Positions 49,451 to 61,119 of a DNA stretch of 64,000 nucleotides are shown here, one piece after another. Source of the stretch: Helianthus annuus (Eukaryota > Streptophyta > Magnoliopsida > Asterales > Asteraceae). Location of the stretch: positions 8,033,800 through 8,097,799 of the forward strand of contig NC_035435.2 of the NCBI RefSeq assembly GCF_002127325.2. Reading direction: 5' to 3'. Numbering within the stretch: the stretch's first letter is position 1; every line of letters starts with the position of its first letter. The notes below the pieces were generated by a model. The model saw only the letters and a program-made list of their open reading frames with translations, had not been told where the DNA came from and did not search any database. A program made the position numbers and the translations under genes.

Positions 49451-50282
49451 ATGCCACCAGCAATCAGACGAGGAAGAGGAGGAAGAGGCAAAGGGACGAT
49501 CATTACTCACAATGATCACGAGGCTGGACCTTCGAACATGCGAGCTCCTTCCAGTACAAAGAGTGAAGAACCACAGAGACGAAGAAGAAACCTCTTTGAA
49601 CCTGCGAGATATTCTACCTCGCATAGCTCAACACCCTCATACCGTCATTCGTTTGGATCAGATTCGGAAAACAATCCCAATAACCCTCAACCATCCTTTA
49701 TACCCCTCCAGCGATCTGCTTCGCACCGTTCTTATGGAGATCCTTCACCTTTCTTCATAGGACAGTTTAACCCGGCGGATTATGTCCAAGAGCCAATAGG
49801 GTATAACCCTTTAGGACCAGAGGATCACTTCTCTGAAGATAATGCAGTGGATATGGACGAGGATACAGATCCCGTCGAGCCTGCAAGGGGTACTCCCAAT
49901 CATCCAATCGAGATCTCGGATGGGTCATCCTTCCATGGAATGCCCTATCAAGGTCCCGATAGCTACCAGGCGAGGTTTGACCAATGTAATTGGTACTTCA
50001 CACCATCGCAACATTTCTCGCCTCACGATCAACAGCAACAACAGGATCCTTCTGAGGATTCGCGGTTCGTGGCAGTCACGCCACCGCCACCGGTTCAACC
50101 AGTAATTCCAGATCCGCCAAGGCGTAGAAGATCAGGCGCGCAGATGTCCATCCGGGGAGGGGAATTCCATTTCAGCACCCCTCGCCACTCGAGTGCTAGT
50201 CACTTTCCGTCAGTGCCTGAAGAAGAACCACAACTTGGGGCACCTTCTGGTCACCCTGCAGAGGTGAATTCTGCACCAGTTG
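49451..50282 (+). pseudogene. Extra ORF (aORF) of element F, N-terminal part
   Basis: It encodes MPPAIRRGRGGRGKG..., an RG-rich start and a P/S/Q-rich middle closely matching the aORF of D. The frame is interrupted at AGTTG (50278-50282) by element E and resumes at 60737 in the correct phase. The apparent continuation to 50380 reads into the E LTR and is not real. Function unknown. Confidence 0.85.
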
Positions 50283-52788
50283 TGTCACACCCCCAAAATC
50301 CCACCTGCGGAGTACTACCGCTTGGAGGCGTGACTGACCAGGATCCAGCCACCAATCATACTGAACAAGCATATAGATAATCATAAAAGTTTAACCAATA
50401 CGATTGGTGTTTCACAAAACCAAGTTTAAGTCGCAAGCGGAAGCATAAGTTTAAAGTTATAACATCAGTTCAAGTGTTTTCAAATAAAACATGACACGCA
50501 GCAATCCGTGTCCCACAACGACTCTCCTCCATGCAAGCTCCAGCTGAGTACCTATGGTCCTGCAAAGCATGTAGTAACGAGTCAACAACTAGTTGAGTGA
50601 GTTCACAGTTGGGTGTTCGTTTTAGTTGTTTCGAAAACAGTTTCCTTTATCTGGCATCCTGCCGTGGGGGTTACCCCATAGTTTGAAAACGTGACTTGTT
50701 CATTCCCAGTTACTCCGGCATTCCAGCCGTGGGGGCTACCCCATGTTAGTTATCAGGCATTTCGGCCGTGGGGGCTACCCCATGCGTACACTAGACTCGT
50801 TACCATATCGACTGCTGACTGTAGTCATGTTTATGTGCCCTGAAAATCATCAATGTCTATCATCATTGACGTGCCCCAGATCCATTAGTTCACGCCCGCC
50901 CTCTGCGGCACGGTGTGAGGTTTGTCAGACCTAAATAGCGCTATCTAACTAATGACCCGCTCGCCATTGGCCCGGCGATTAGTCGATACAAAAAGGAGGG
51001 ACTTCGTGATAGAGTTTTAGTCTAGTACGTGCTATCCGTCCATCCGGACGAGGAATCACATTCCTGAACCACTGCCGTCCTACCCAAGGAGGACGAGGAA
51101 CCCACGTTCCTTAACCCCGTTCCCAATCCAGGGAATCCCATGCTTTGTAGAGGGTGTGAACTCACCTTGGTTTGCTCGGCAATAACACAGAAGGTCAATC
51201 AATTTGCAGGTAATCAATTAGGTCCTATCACAGATATTATTCGTATCAGATTCAAGCCAAGCGGTGCACGTATGTTCAACACGTATTGTACACAGGTAAT
51301 AATCATGGCAACACGTTTAACATTAACAGTCAAACACAACCCAAAGTCCGAGAGTGAGGCCCAAACAGTTGGGCTCGTAGTAACAGGCCCAAAACACACG
51401 TCAACAGTAATACAGAAGTCCATAAGCTCGGCCCACTAACTTAGGCCCATAACTAAGCAAGCCCACTAAGGGGTCTCGAGTCGCAACCGGACTCGCAAAC
51501 GTGGTGTCGAGTCATGCTGTTTGTGTTGATCATAGGTGGTTGTGAGTCGCAACCTATGTCGCAACCACGGTTTCGGCGTGTCATGTTTTGGTCTCGAGTC
51601 GCAACGGGACTCGTAACCTGTGTCGCAACCTGTGGTCTCGGTTCATCATGCTGTGGTTGCGAGTCGCAACCAGGCGTTCTTGACTCGCAACCGATGTCGT
51701 AACCTGAGGTTTTCGAGTCGCAACCAGGGGTCTCGACTCCCCAACAGTTGCTGATTCTGCACAGTTGTACTATCCAATAGAATTCCAATTGCATGCACCC
51801 TATTTGTGTACTATCCACTTAAACATGTTTTCTTGTCTAAACATTTGCTAAAATGGATCAAACATGGCAGAATTCAAATATTCAACACACATTCATATGA
51901 TATTCAACAAGTTCTTCATGTTCTTCAAACATTCAAAGCATAAATAACCTTCATTCAAACCTTATGCATATTCGGTCAAGACTATAGTTTCAAACCCATT
52001 TTCCAAGCAACAATATATGCAACAATTCATAAGACAAGCATGTAATCGATACTTCCATCATTATTGAACCGAAATATTATTTATGACCACACCTAATCAT
52101 TTAGACCATGGTTTTTCATTTACAAATCAAGTGTGGTGATCCTTTATAGCATAAACACTTAACCGAAACATTACCCTTACATCATGGATTAAACAACAAC
52201 CAAGTAGCCACATATCATCATGCAACACTAACATTTAAACACAATAAACATCCTAACATTCCTTTTATCATTTAACAACAATAAACATCAATCAAAACAC
52301 CATAAGTACTAACCGGTTGGTGAGGTGCGTGTGTGGCTTCTAACCGATTGAGTGTGAGCCGATCCAAACGTCCAAAGATTCGAGAATGAGGAGTGGTGTT
52401 CGGTTTTGGTGAGAGGGGAAAGAGTGAGAGTATGAGTGTGTGTGTTGTTCAAGAAGATTGCAAGGTTGCATAATCCCCAAGGTTATATACTAGTTCTAAG
52501 GTGGTGTGCCCTAATGGGCTTACAAGTCGATAGAAGGGGTTTACGGCCCAAAGGCCCAAATCGGTCACTATTCACTCGAGACCTCATGGTCTCGAGTCGG
52601 GTCCTTGTCGTCTCGAGTTGGGTTCTCGGCTCACATAATATACATACATATATACCATACGTACAAGCAAGCACATAGTCACATAAAATGTTCACTTATG
52701 TCATTATATTAACAAGTTACCAGTCACGAAATGTTTCAAGCAAGTTACATCGAGATACAAGAAAGGTTCTAAATTTTGAGCTGTCACA
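50283..52788 (-). repeat. 3' LTR of element E
   Basis: In element orientation it starts TGTGACAGCTC and ends GGGGGTGTGACA. TATA-like TATATAACC (minus) is near 52481-52489, with CTCGAG palindromes at 52572-52624 upstream of it. A large cluster of GAGTCGCAACC palindromic motifs (51472-51740) and hairpins (51037-51110) lies in the transcribed part. Confidence 0.95.
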
Positions 52789-52800
52789 TCATCCCCAAGT
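52789..52800 (-). other. Polypurine tract of element E
   Basis: Minus-strand ACTTGGGGATGA before the LTR. The palindrome AAATTTCG-GGA-CGAAATTT is at 52807-52825. Confidence 0.7.
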
Positions 52801-52849
52801 TGAAAGAAATTTCGTCCCGAAATTTGATGGCACTCACTGAGGAAGCTAG

Positions 52850-55800
52850 TCAAGTTGTAAGGTTTTCCCGGTTATCCTGGGGTGTCACATCCACCCCCCG
52901 TTGATCTGGAATTTCGTCCCGAAATTCCGTAGCTTCAGCCTCAGTAGCGGTTGTACTGTTCTCAAACAGTTGGGGATACTTTTGTTTCATCCGATCTTCG
53001 CGCTCCCAGGTGAACTCTGGGCCGCGACGTGAGTTCCAACGAACTCGAACGAGAGGTATTCTAGTGCTCTTGAGGACCTTAACATCCCGGTCCTTGATTT
53101 CGACTGGTTCTTCGACGAATTTCAACTGTTCGTCGATCGTGAGTTCCTTCAGAGGAACTACGTGGGTCTCATCTGACAGACACTTCTTCAGATTCGACAC
53201 ATGGAAAACGTTGTGAACTGCACCGAGTTCTGCTGGTAGGTTCAGTCTGTAGGCCACCTTGCCTATTTTCTCAATTATTTCAAAAGGTCCAACGTATCGT
53301 GGGTTGAGTTTGCCTCGTTTACCAAAACGAACCACACCCTTCCAGGGTGAAACTTTGAGTAATACCCGCTCCCCAACCTGGAGCTCAAGTGGTTTTCTGC
53401 CCTTATCGGCGTAGGCCTTCTGACGGTCTCGAGCAGCCGCCATGCGTTGTCGTATTTGAGCGATCCGCTCAGTAGTGTCTACCACATGTTCTGGACCAGT
53501 GATTTGACTATCCCCCACCTCTGCCCAACAAAGAGGTGACCGGCATTTACGTCCGTACAATGCCTCAAACGGAGCAGCTTTAATGCTAGTGTGGTAGCTG
53601 TTATTATACGAGAATTCCACGAGTGGCAGATGCCTTTCCCAGCTGTTGCCAAAGTCGATTACACAAGCGCGAAGCATGTCTTCTAATGTCTGGATGGTGC
53701 GTTCGGACTGCCCGTCCGTCTGTGGGTGATACGCTGTGCTCATATCTAGACGTGAGCCAAAAGACTTGTGCATTGCTTGCCACAGTTCCGAAGTAAAACG
53801 TGCATCCCGATCAGAGATGATAGAAGTGGGCACCCCGTGCCTCGAAACAACTTCCTTGAGATATATCTCCGCTAGAGTGGAGAATTTATCTGTTTCCTTA
53901 ATTGCCAAAAAGTGTGCGGATTTCGTGAGTCGATCCACTATCACCCAGATAGTATCGTTTCCGCGCTGTGATCTAGGTAGGCCAGTAACGAAATCCATGG
54001 AAATCTGCTCCCATTTCCATTGTGGTATCTCTGGTTGTTGGAGTAGGCCTGAGGGTTTCTGATATTCCGTCTTGACTCGCGCACAAGTCAAACACTTGCT
54101 GACGTAAGTTGCTATGTGAGCCTTCATGCTAGGCCACCAATACGTAGTTTTAATATCGTGGTACATCTTATCCGAACCAGGGTGTACCGAGTAGCGAGAT
54201 TTGTGTGCTTCGTCCATTACAAGTTCTCGTAAGTCGCCATAGAGTGGGACCCAAATGCGTCCTGTTACGTAGTAAGCACCGTCTTCCTTCTGCTCTAAGC
54301 GTTGCCTTGACCCGCGTAGGGCTTCGGCCCTTACGTTTTCTGGTTTCAGTGCTTCTACCTGAGCAGCTCGTATTTGCGAAGGTAGACTAGAATGTATAGT
54401 GAGTTGTAGAGCTCTTACGCGCTTAGGCGCGGTGTCCTTTCGACTCAGGGCGTCGGCCACAACATTGGCCTTGCCCGGGTGATACCTGATAGAGCACTCA
54501 TAGTCATTCAGCAGCTCGACCCATCGTCGTTGCCGCATATTCAGTTCCTTTTGCTTGAATATGTGCTCTAGACTTCTGTGGTCAGTGTAGATGGCGCACT
54601 TGGTTCCGTATAGGTAATGCCGCCATAACTTAAGTGCGAAAACAACAGCTCCCAGCTCTAAATCATGCGTAGTGTAGTTCTTCTCGTGAACTTTGAGTTG
54701 TCGTGAGGCGTAGGCTATGACTTTATCTCGTTGCATCAATACACAACCAAGACCTTCAATTGATGCATCACAGTAAACCACAAAATCTTCTGTGCCCTCT
54801 GGCAGTGAAAGGATAGGTGCACTACAAAGTCTATCCTTTAGATGCTGAAAAGCTAACTCTTGTGCATTTCCCCAATGATAAACAACGCCTTTCTGCGTCA
54901 GCGAGGTGAGAGGCTGCGCGATCTTAGAAAAATCCTTAATGAATCTCCTGTAGTAACCTGCCAATCCCAAGAATTGGCGAATTTCCTTTGGTGTACGAGG
55001 TGCAGGCCAGTTTTTAATAGAGTCCACTTTGGATGGATCAACGTGAATCCCATCCTTGTTCACCACATGTCCTAGGAAATGGACCTCTCGAAGCCAGAAG
55101 TCGCATTTCGAAAACTTTGCGTAAAGCTGTTCTGTTCGAAGGAGTTCCAAAATAAGTCGTAGATGCTGTTCGTGCTCCTCTTGACTCTTAGAATAGATCA
55201 GGATGTCATCGATGAAGACTATAACGAACTTGTCCAGGTAAGGCTTGCACACTCGGTTCATCAAATCCATGAAGACTGCGGGTGCGTTTGTCAGCCCAAA
55301 CGGCATGACCAAAAACTCATAGTGCCCATAACGGGTTCTAAAGGCTGTCTTAGAGACATCCTCTTCTCGAACTCTCAGCTGGTGATATCCCGATCTCAGA
55401 TCGATCTTTGAATAGTAGCTCGACCCCTGCAACTGGTCGAACAAGTCGTCAATACGTGGTAGAGGATAACGGTTCTTCACAGTCACCTTGTTGAGTTCAC
55501 GATAGTCGATACACATTCTGAAGGTACCATCCTTCTTCTTCACAAATAGTACTGGGGCTCCCCAGGGCGATGAGCTAGGACGAATGAAACCCTTATCCAA
55601 GAGTTCTTGTAGTTGCGTGGAGAGTTCTTCCAACTCTGATGGAGCCAAACGATAAGGTGCACGTGCTACAGGCGCAACTCCAGGTGCTAGTTCAATCTGA
55701 AACTCGACTTGGCGATGGGGCGGAAGACCAGGTAATTCCTCAGGGAATACCTCAGGATAGTCACGTACAACTGGAAAATCTTCTAGCTTCTTCTCTTTCT

Positions 55801-56250
55801 CTGTGGTATCAGTAACAAGAGCCAAAATCGCAGTGTGGCCCTTTCGTAAGCATTTCTGGGCCTTAAGGAGAGAGATGATGTTCTCAACAACACTTCTCTT
55901 GTCGCCACGAATCATGAGAGGTTCACTACCTAAACCAGGGATACGAACGATCTTCTCGTTGCAAAGAATCTCTGCTCGGTGTTGGGATAACCAGTCCATC
56001 CCAATGACAACGTCGAAACTACCCAAAACGATAGGAATAAGGTCAATAGAGAAGGTCTGGTTGGCGAGAATAAGTTGGCAACCTTTGACTACGTGCGAGG
56101 CCTCCAAACTCTTACCATTTGCTAGCTCTACAGTGTGCTTGGTGTTCAGGGGTGTTGGATTACGCTTAAGCATTTTACTAACTTCTAGTGACACATAGCT
56201 AGTATCGGCACCCGAATCAAATAAGACTGTAACATAAAAGTCGTCGAGGG
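52850..56250 (-). CDS. pol: Pol of element E (protease-RT-RNase H-integrase-chromodomain)
   Basis: An open frame of over 1,100 codons. The protease DSGAD motif lies at about 56205-56220, just upstream of the first ATG-like start, so the true product would be fused to Gag. RT has an intact MPFGL and FIDD; RNase H has CDAS and ADALSRK; integrase has [14 protein letters not shown] and [11 protein letters not shown]; the tail is a chromodomain-like EFTWERED. The end of the ORF carries a second copy of the palindrome, G-run and TGTGACACCCC read as protein. A frameshift near 56250 separates it from gag. A likely enzyme source if translated, but no native start is evident. Confidence 0.9.
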
Positions 56251-57529
56251 AAGGAACTTACCCGTCACCACGTTGGGATCATTCCTTGCTTCACCTTGAC
56301 CAATCACGAACACTCGCCCCCTGGCACCGTTGTTGTTGTTCCCATTGTTACCATTCCCCTGATTGTTGTTGTTGTTCTGGTTCAGTTGGGGACAGTCTTT
56401 CTTGAAGTGACCTTCAGCTCCACACTGAAAGCATCCTTTGTTGTTACCCTGTTGCTGTCGCTGGTTCTGTTGAGGTTGCTGACGATTCTGATTGGCGGGA
56501 TATGCGCTCCTGCAATCCTTTGCAACATGACCAGGCTTGTTGCACCGATGACAGTTGCCCCTGGTGCATGGCCCACTGTGGTGTAGGTTGCAACGATTGC
56601 ATTTGGGGTGATTCCCCTTGTACCCACCATGACTTTGACCACCAGACGATTGCTGACTGGGGCTCTTGTGGTCGTCAGTCTTTCTCTGCTGAGACTGAGA
56701 TTGCACAGAAGTTGAACCCTTGCTTGAAGTTCCATCCCATTTCCGTTTGTCCCCACCAGAGGTACCAGAAGTAGTTGCAGCACCAATGCGCTTTGGTAAC
56801 TTGTTCTGCTCCACCGCCTGATCAGTAAGACGGTGAGCCAACTGAACAACCTGCTGGATAGTAGTCAAGTTTGCTGAAGTCACATGGCTTTGGATCTCTG
56901 GCACCAAGCCCATGAGATAGAGTTCAATTTGCTTATAGGGAGGGTCCACCATAGTAGGACACAACAAGGCAAGCTCATGCGATCTCTTAGTGTATGCCTC
57001 AATCTCTGACCCCGTCATCTTGAGATTGTAGAACTCATCTATCACGACTGCAGTATTCCTCCCTGATCATCTCCTTGAAAGTTTCCCATGGGGTGGCGTT
57101 GGCAGCAACCAACCCCAGCATTTGCACTTGAGCATTCCACCACGTGAGGGCCAAACCCTCGAGAGTACCAGTAGCATACTTCACCCTGCGCGCTTCAGGG
57201 CATTCACACATCTCGAACACAGACTCTAGTTTCTCAAACCAGTGTAGGAGACCTACTGCTCCTTCAGTTCCGCTAAAAGTAGTGGGTCGGCAGTCCATAA
57301 AGGTCTTAAAAGTGCACACCGGTGCCTGAGCATATTGACCTAAGGTAGGTGAAAGAAAGACAGAGTTTAACACAAAGGTTGGTTCACGAGAGTAGGATCC
57401 TAAAGATCCTAGGATAAGTTCGGGCTGCAGGAAATACCTCCTGCGTGTGCGGCAGCGAGTGCTGCGGCAACTCGCTCGTTGATCAAAGCCGTCAACTGGG
57501 CTTGTGTCATGTTAACGCGTCCAGACATG
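56185..57529 (-). pseudogene. Frameshifted gag of element E
   Basis: The start MSGRVNMTQAQ at 57529 runs to a stop near 57415. Gag resumes in 57035-57373 (CTFKTFMDCRP, capsid region with WWNAQVQML), jumps at ~57045 after a small deletion, and continues in 56185-57045 with zinc knuckles CHRCNKPGHVAKDC and CFQCGAEGHFKKDC and a CNRCNLHHSGPC motif. The frame is lost again near 56250 before the protease. At least three lesions sit in a copy whose LTRs are only 0.4% apart, so base-call errors are possible. Confidence 0.88.
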
Positions 57530-57820
57530 ATTCTTCATAATAAGAGTAATACGAGTGAGAGGGGTTCGCGAAAGTACGATAGTAGGATAGAGTAAGCACG
57601 CACGTGTTCAAGCAACAGTAGTTATACTAATCAAGCATACCATGAGCAATGTACTATGTATCTAACAAGTAGGCAATATACACATATCATATCACCTAGA
57701 AGGTCGAGCCTTGCATGCGGAGTGAAGTGTCGTTGTGGACCGTTGAGCACTGTACCGGTTATAGTCTGGTTTTAACAAAAACGTTTCTTTTTCATTAAAA
57801 CCTAGTTCACTATAACCAAT
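57530..57820 (-). other. Leader of element E
   Basis: About 290 bp between the primer site and the gag ATG. There is no gene and no acceptor-like CAG close to the ATG, unlike D and F. Confidence 0.6.
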
Positions 57821-57834
57821 GGCTCTGATACCAA
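57821..57834 (-). other. Primer-binding site of element E
   Basis: Minus-strand TTGGTATCAGAGCC, two bases from the LTR end. Confidence 0.9.
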
Positions 57835-57836
57835 TC

Positions 57837-60342
57837 TGTCACACCCCCAAAATCCCACCTGCGGAGTACTACCGCTTGGAGGCGTGACTGACCAGGATCC
57901 AGCCACCAATCATACTGAACAAGCATATAGATAATCATAAAAGTTTAACCAATACGATTGGTGTTTCACAAAACCAAGTTTAAGTCGCAAGCGGAAGCAT
58001 AAGTTTAAAGTTATAACATCAGTTCAAGTGTTTTCAAATAAAACATGACACGCAGCAATCCGTGTCCCACAACGACTCTCCTCCATGCAAGCTCCAGCTG
58101 AGTACCTATGGTCCTGCAACGCATGTAGTAACGAGTCAACAACTAGTTGAGTGAGTTCACAGTTGGGTGTTCGTTTTAGTTGTTTCGAAAACAGTTTCCT
58201 TTATCTGGCATCCTGCCGTGGGGGTTACCCCATAGTTTGAAAACGTGACTTGTTCATTCCCAGTTACTCCGGCATTCCAGCCGTGGGGGCTACCCCATGT
58301 TAGTTATCAGGCATTTCGGCCGTGGGGGCTACCCCATGCGTACACTAGACTCGTTACCATATCGACTGCTGACTGTAGTCATGTTTATGTGCCCTGAAAA
58401 TCATCAATGTCTATCATCATTGACGTGCCCCAGATCCATTAGTTCACGCCCGCCCTCTGCGGCACGGTGTGAGGTTTGTCAGACCTAAATAGCGCTATCT
58501 AACTAATGACCCGCTCGCCATTGGCCCGGCGATTAGTCGATACAAAAAGGAGGGACTTCGTGATAGAGTTTTAGTCTAGTACGTGCTATCCGTCCATCCG
58601 GACGAGGAATCACATTCCTGAACCACTGCCGTCCTACCCAAGGAGGACGAGGAACCCACGTTCCTTAACCCCGTTCCCAACCCAGGGAATCCCATGCTTT
58701 GTAGAGGGTGTGAACTCACCTTGCTTTGCTCGGCAATAACACAGAAGGTCAATCAATTTGCAGGTAATCAATTAGGTCCTATCACAGATATTATTCGTAT
58801 CAGATTCAAGCCAAGCGGTGCACGTATGTTCAACACGTATTGTACACAGGTAATAATCATGGCAACACGTTTAACATTAACAGTCAAACACAACCCAAAG
58901 TCCGAGAGTGAGGCCCAAACAGTTGGGCTCGTAGTAACAGGCCCAAAACACACGTCAACAGTAATACAGAAGTCCATAAGCTCGGCCCACTAACTTAGGC
59001 CCATAACTAAGCAAGCCCACTAAGGGGTCTCGAGTCGCAACCGGACTCGCAAACGTGGTTTCGAGTCATGCTGTTTGTGTTGATCATAGGTGGTTGCGAG
59101 TCGCAACCCATGTCGCAACCACGGTTTCGGCTTGTCATGTTTTGGTCTCGAGTCGCAACGGGACTCGTAACCTGTGTCGCAACCTGTGGTCTCGGTTCAT
59201 CATGTTGTGGTTGCGAGTCGCAACCAGGCGTTCTTGACTCGCAACCGATGTCGTAACCTGAGGTTTTCGAGTCGCAACCAGGGGTCTCGACTCCCCAACA
59301 GTTGCTGATTCTGCACAGTTGTACTATCCAATAGAATTCCAATTGCATGCACCCTATTTGTGTACTATCCACTTAAACATGTTTTCTTGTCTAAACATTT
59401 GCTAAAATGGATCAAACATGGCAGAATTCAAATATTCAACACACATTCATATGATATTCAACAAGTTCTTCATGTTCTTCAAACATTCAAAGCATAAATA
59501 ACCTTCATTCAAACCTTATGCATATTCGGTCAAGACTATAGTTTCAAACCTATTTTCCAAGCAACAATATATGCAACAATTCATAAGACAAGCATGTAAT
59601 CGATACTTCCATCATTATTGAACCGAAATATTATTTATGACCACACCTAATCATTTAGACCATGGTTTTTCATTTACAAATCAAGTGTGGTGATCCTTTA
59701 TAGCATAAACACTTAACCGAAACATTACCCTTACATCATGGATTAAACAACAACCAAGTAGCCACATATCATCATGCAACACTAACATTTAAACACAATA
59801 AACATCCTAACATTCCTTTTATCATTTAACAACAATAAACATCAATCAAAACACCATAAGTACTAACCGGTTGGTGAGGTGCGTGTGTGGCTTCTAACCG
59901 ATTGAGTGTGAGCCGATCCAAACGTCCAAAAATTCGAGAATGAGGAGTGGTGTTCGGTTTTGGTGAGAGGGGAAAGAGTGAGAGTATGAGTGTGTGTGTT
60001 GTTCAAGAAGATTGCAAGGTTGCATAATCCCCAAGGTTATATACTAGTTCTAAGGTGGTGTGCCCTAATGGGCTTACAAGTCGATAGAAGGGGTTTACGG
60101 CCCAAAGGCCCAAATCGGTCACTATTCACTCGAGACCTCATGGTCTCGAGTCGGGTCCTTGTCGTCTCGAGTTGGGTTCTCGGCTCACATAATATACATA
60201 CATATATACCATACGTACAAGCAAGCACATAGTCACATAAAATGTTCACTTATGTCATTATATTAACAAGTTACCAGTCACGAAATGTTTCAAGCAAGTT
60301 ACATCGAGATACAAGAAAGGTTCTAAATTTTGAGCTGTCACA
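57837..60342 (-). repeat. 5' LTR of element E (middle LTR of the rearranged block)
   Basis: Same length as the 3' copy (2,506 bp), with about ten substitutions. It is not bordered by the target duplication; instead it runs into a second copy of the pol 3' end. Confidence 0.95.
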
Positions 60343-60668
60343 TCATCCCCAAGTTGAAAGAAATTTCGTCCCGAAATTTGATGGCACTCACTGAGGAAGC
60401 TAGTCAAGTTGTAAGGTTTTCCCGGTTATCCTGGGGTGTCACATCCACCCCCCGTTGATCTGGAATTTCGTCCCGAAATTCCGTAGCTTCAGCCTCAGTA
60501 GCGGTTGTACTGTTCTCAAACAGTTGGGGATACTTTTGTTTCATCCGATCTTCGCGCTCCCAGGTGAACTCTGGGCCGCGACGTGAGTTCCAACGAACTC
60601 GAACGAGAGGTATTCTAGTGCTCTTGAGGACCTTAACATCCCGGTCCTTGATTTCGACTGGTTCTTCG
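60343..60668 (-). pseudogene. Extra pol 3' end of element E
   Basis: By eye identical to 52789-53114: polypurine tract, palindromes and the last ~90 codons of pol, including the chromodomain tail. A 176-codon minus ORF (60404-60934) runs through the junction into LTR and F sequence and is an artefact. Confidence 0.9.
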
Positions 60669-60731
60669 ACGAAATGTTTCAAGCAAGTTACATCGAGATA
60701 CAAGAAAGGTTCTAAATTTCGAGCTGTCACA
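60669..60731 (-). repeat. 63-bp LTR head of element E at the outer junction
   Basis: It matches the LTR start (52726-52788) with one substitution and abuts the AGTTG target. The join to pol sequence shares ACGAA (60669-60673), a 5-bp microhomology. Confidence 0.92.
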
Positions 60732-60736
60732 AGTTG

Positions 60737-61119
60737 CACCACCTCCGCCACCATTCGGATATGACAATCCGATACCAGCGTACGGCGCTTCCACGGCGTA
60801 CAATCCGTTTGAGCAGCCGACTCACACGCACTACAACTATAACTATGATGCCGATCCATACGTGGTAGCGGCAAATTACAATGCCCTCCATGGAACCTCT
60901 TGGAGACCAGATTACTCAGCTCATGGGTATCCAATACCTCCTAGACCTCCGGTTCAACAACCGCCGCAGCAGCCACGTTTTTCTCCACCGGAGCAAGAAT
61001 AAATACTCCACCGTTTAAACCGTGTGGAACGAGACTTCGAACAAGAACGCAAGAGTAATCGTGGATTTCTCAAGGGCTTAGCAAACCTACTAAAAGGGAG
61101 GAAGAAACGAGATCATTAG
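60737..61119 (+). pseudogene. Extra ORF (aORF) of element F, C-terminal part with one stop
   Basis: It continues from 50282 in phase. It encodes the Tyr-rich segment (YNYNYDADPYVV), the SAHGYPIPPRPP motif and the charged tail GFLKGLANLLKG...KRDH, ending at TAG 61117-61119. A TAA at 61000-61002 interrupts it 39 codons before the end. The total joined length of 405 codons equals that of D. Only this stop and the E insertion break it. Confidence 0.88.

Larger units (their letters stand above)
50283..60731 (-). mobile_element. Element E: young Ty3/gypsy chromovirus with an extra rearranged end, TSD AGTTG
   Basis: AGTTG at 50278-50282 and 60732-60736 flanks the whole block. Minus-strand order: 63-bp LTR head (60669-60731), pol 3' end with polypurine tract (60343-60668), full LTR (57837-60342), primer site, gag, pol, full LTR (50283-52788). 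The two 2,506-bp LTRs differ at about ten sites by eye (0.4%). This implies an ancestral three-LTR tandem that lost most of its outer unit. Gag is frameshifted, pol is open. Confidence 0.94.

Noticed and set aside
50270..50380. C-terminal extension of the F extra ORF
   Set aside because: Reads from aORF into the LTR of E; an insertion artefact.
51140..51439. 99-codon ORF in the E LTR, repeated at 58694-58993
   Set aside because: Kept only because the two LTRs are 99.6% identical; the frame is not shared with LTR C and lies antisense to transcription.
56185..57373. Programmed frameshifting in E gag
   Set aside because: At least one break is a multi-base deletion and another follows a degraded N-terminus; no slippery heptamer is evident, so damage or sequence error is likelier.
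60404..60934. 176-codon minus ORF
   Set aside because: Chimera of E pol tail, LTR head and antisense F aORF created by the rearrangement.
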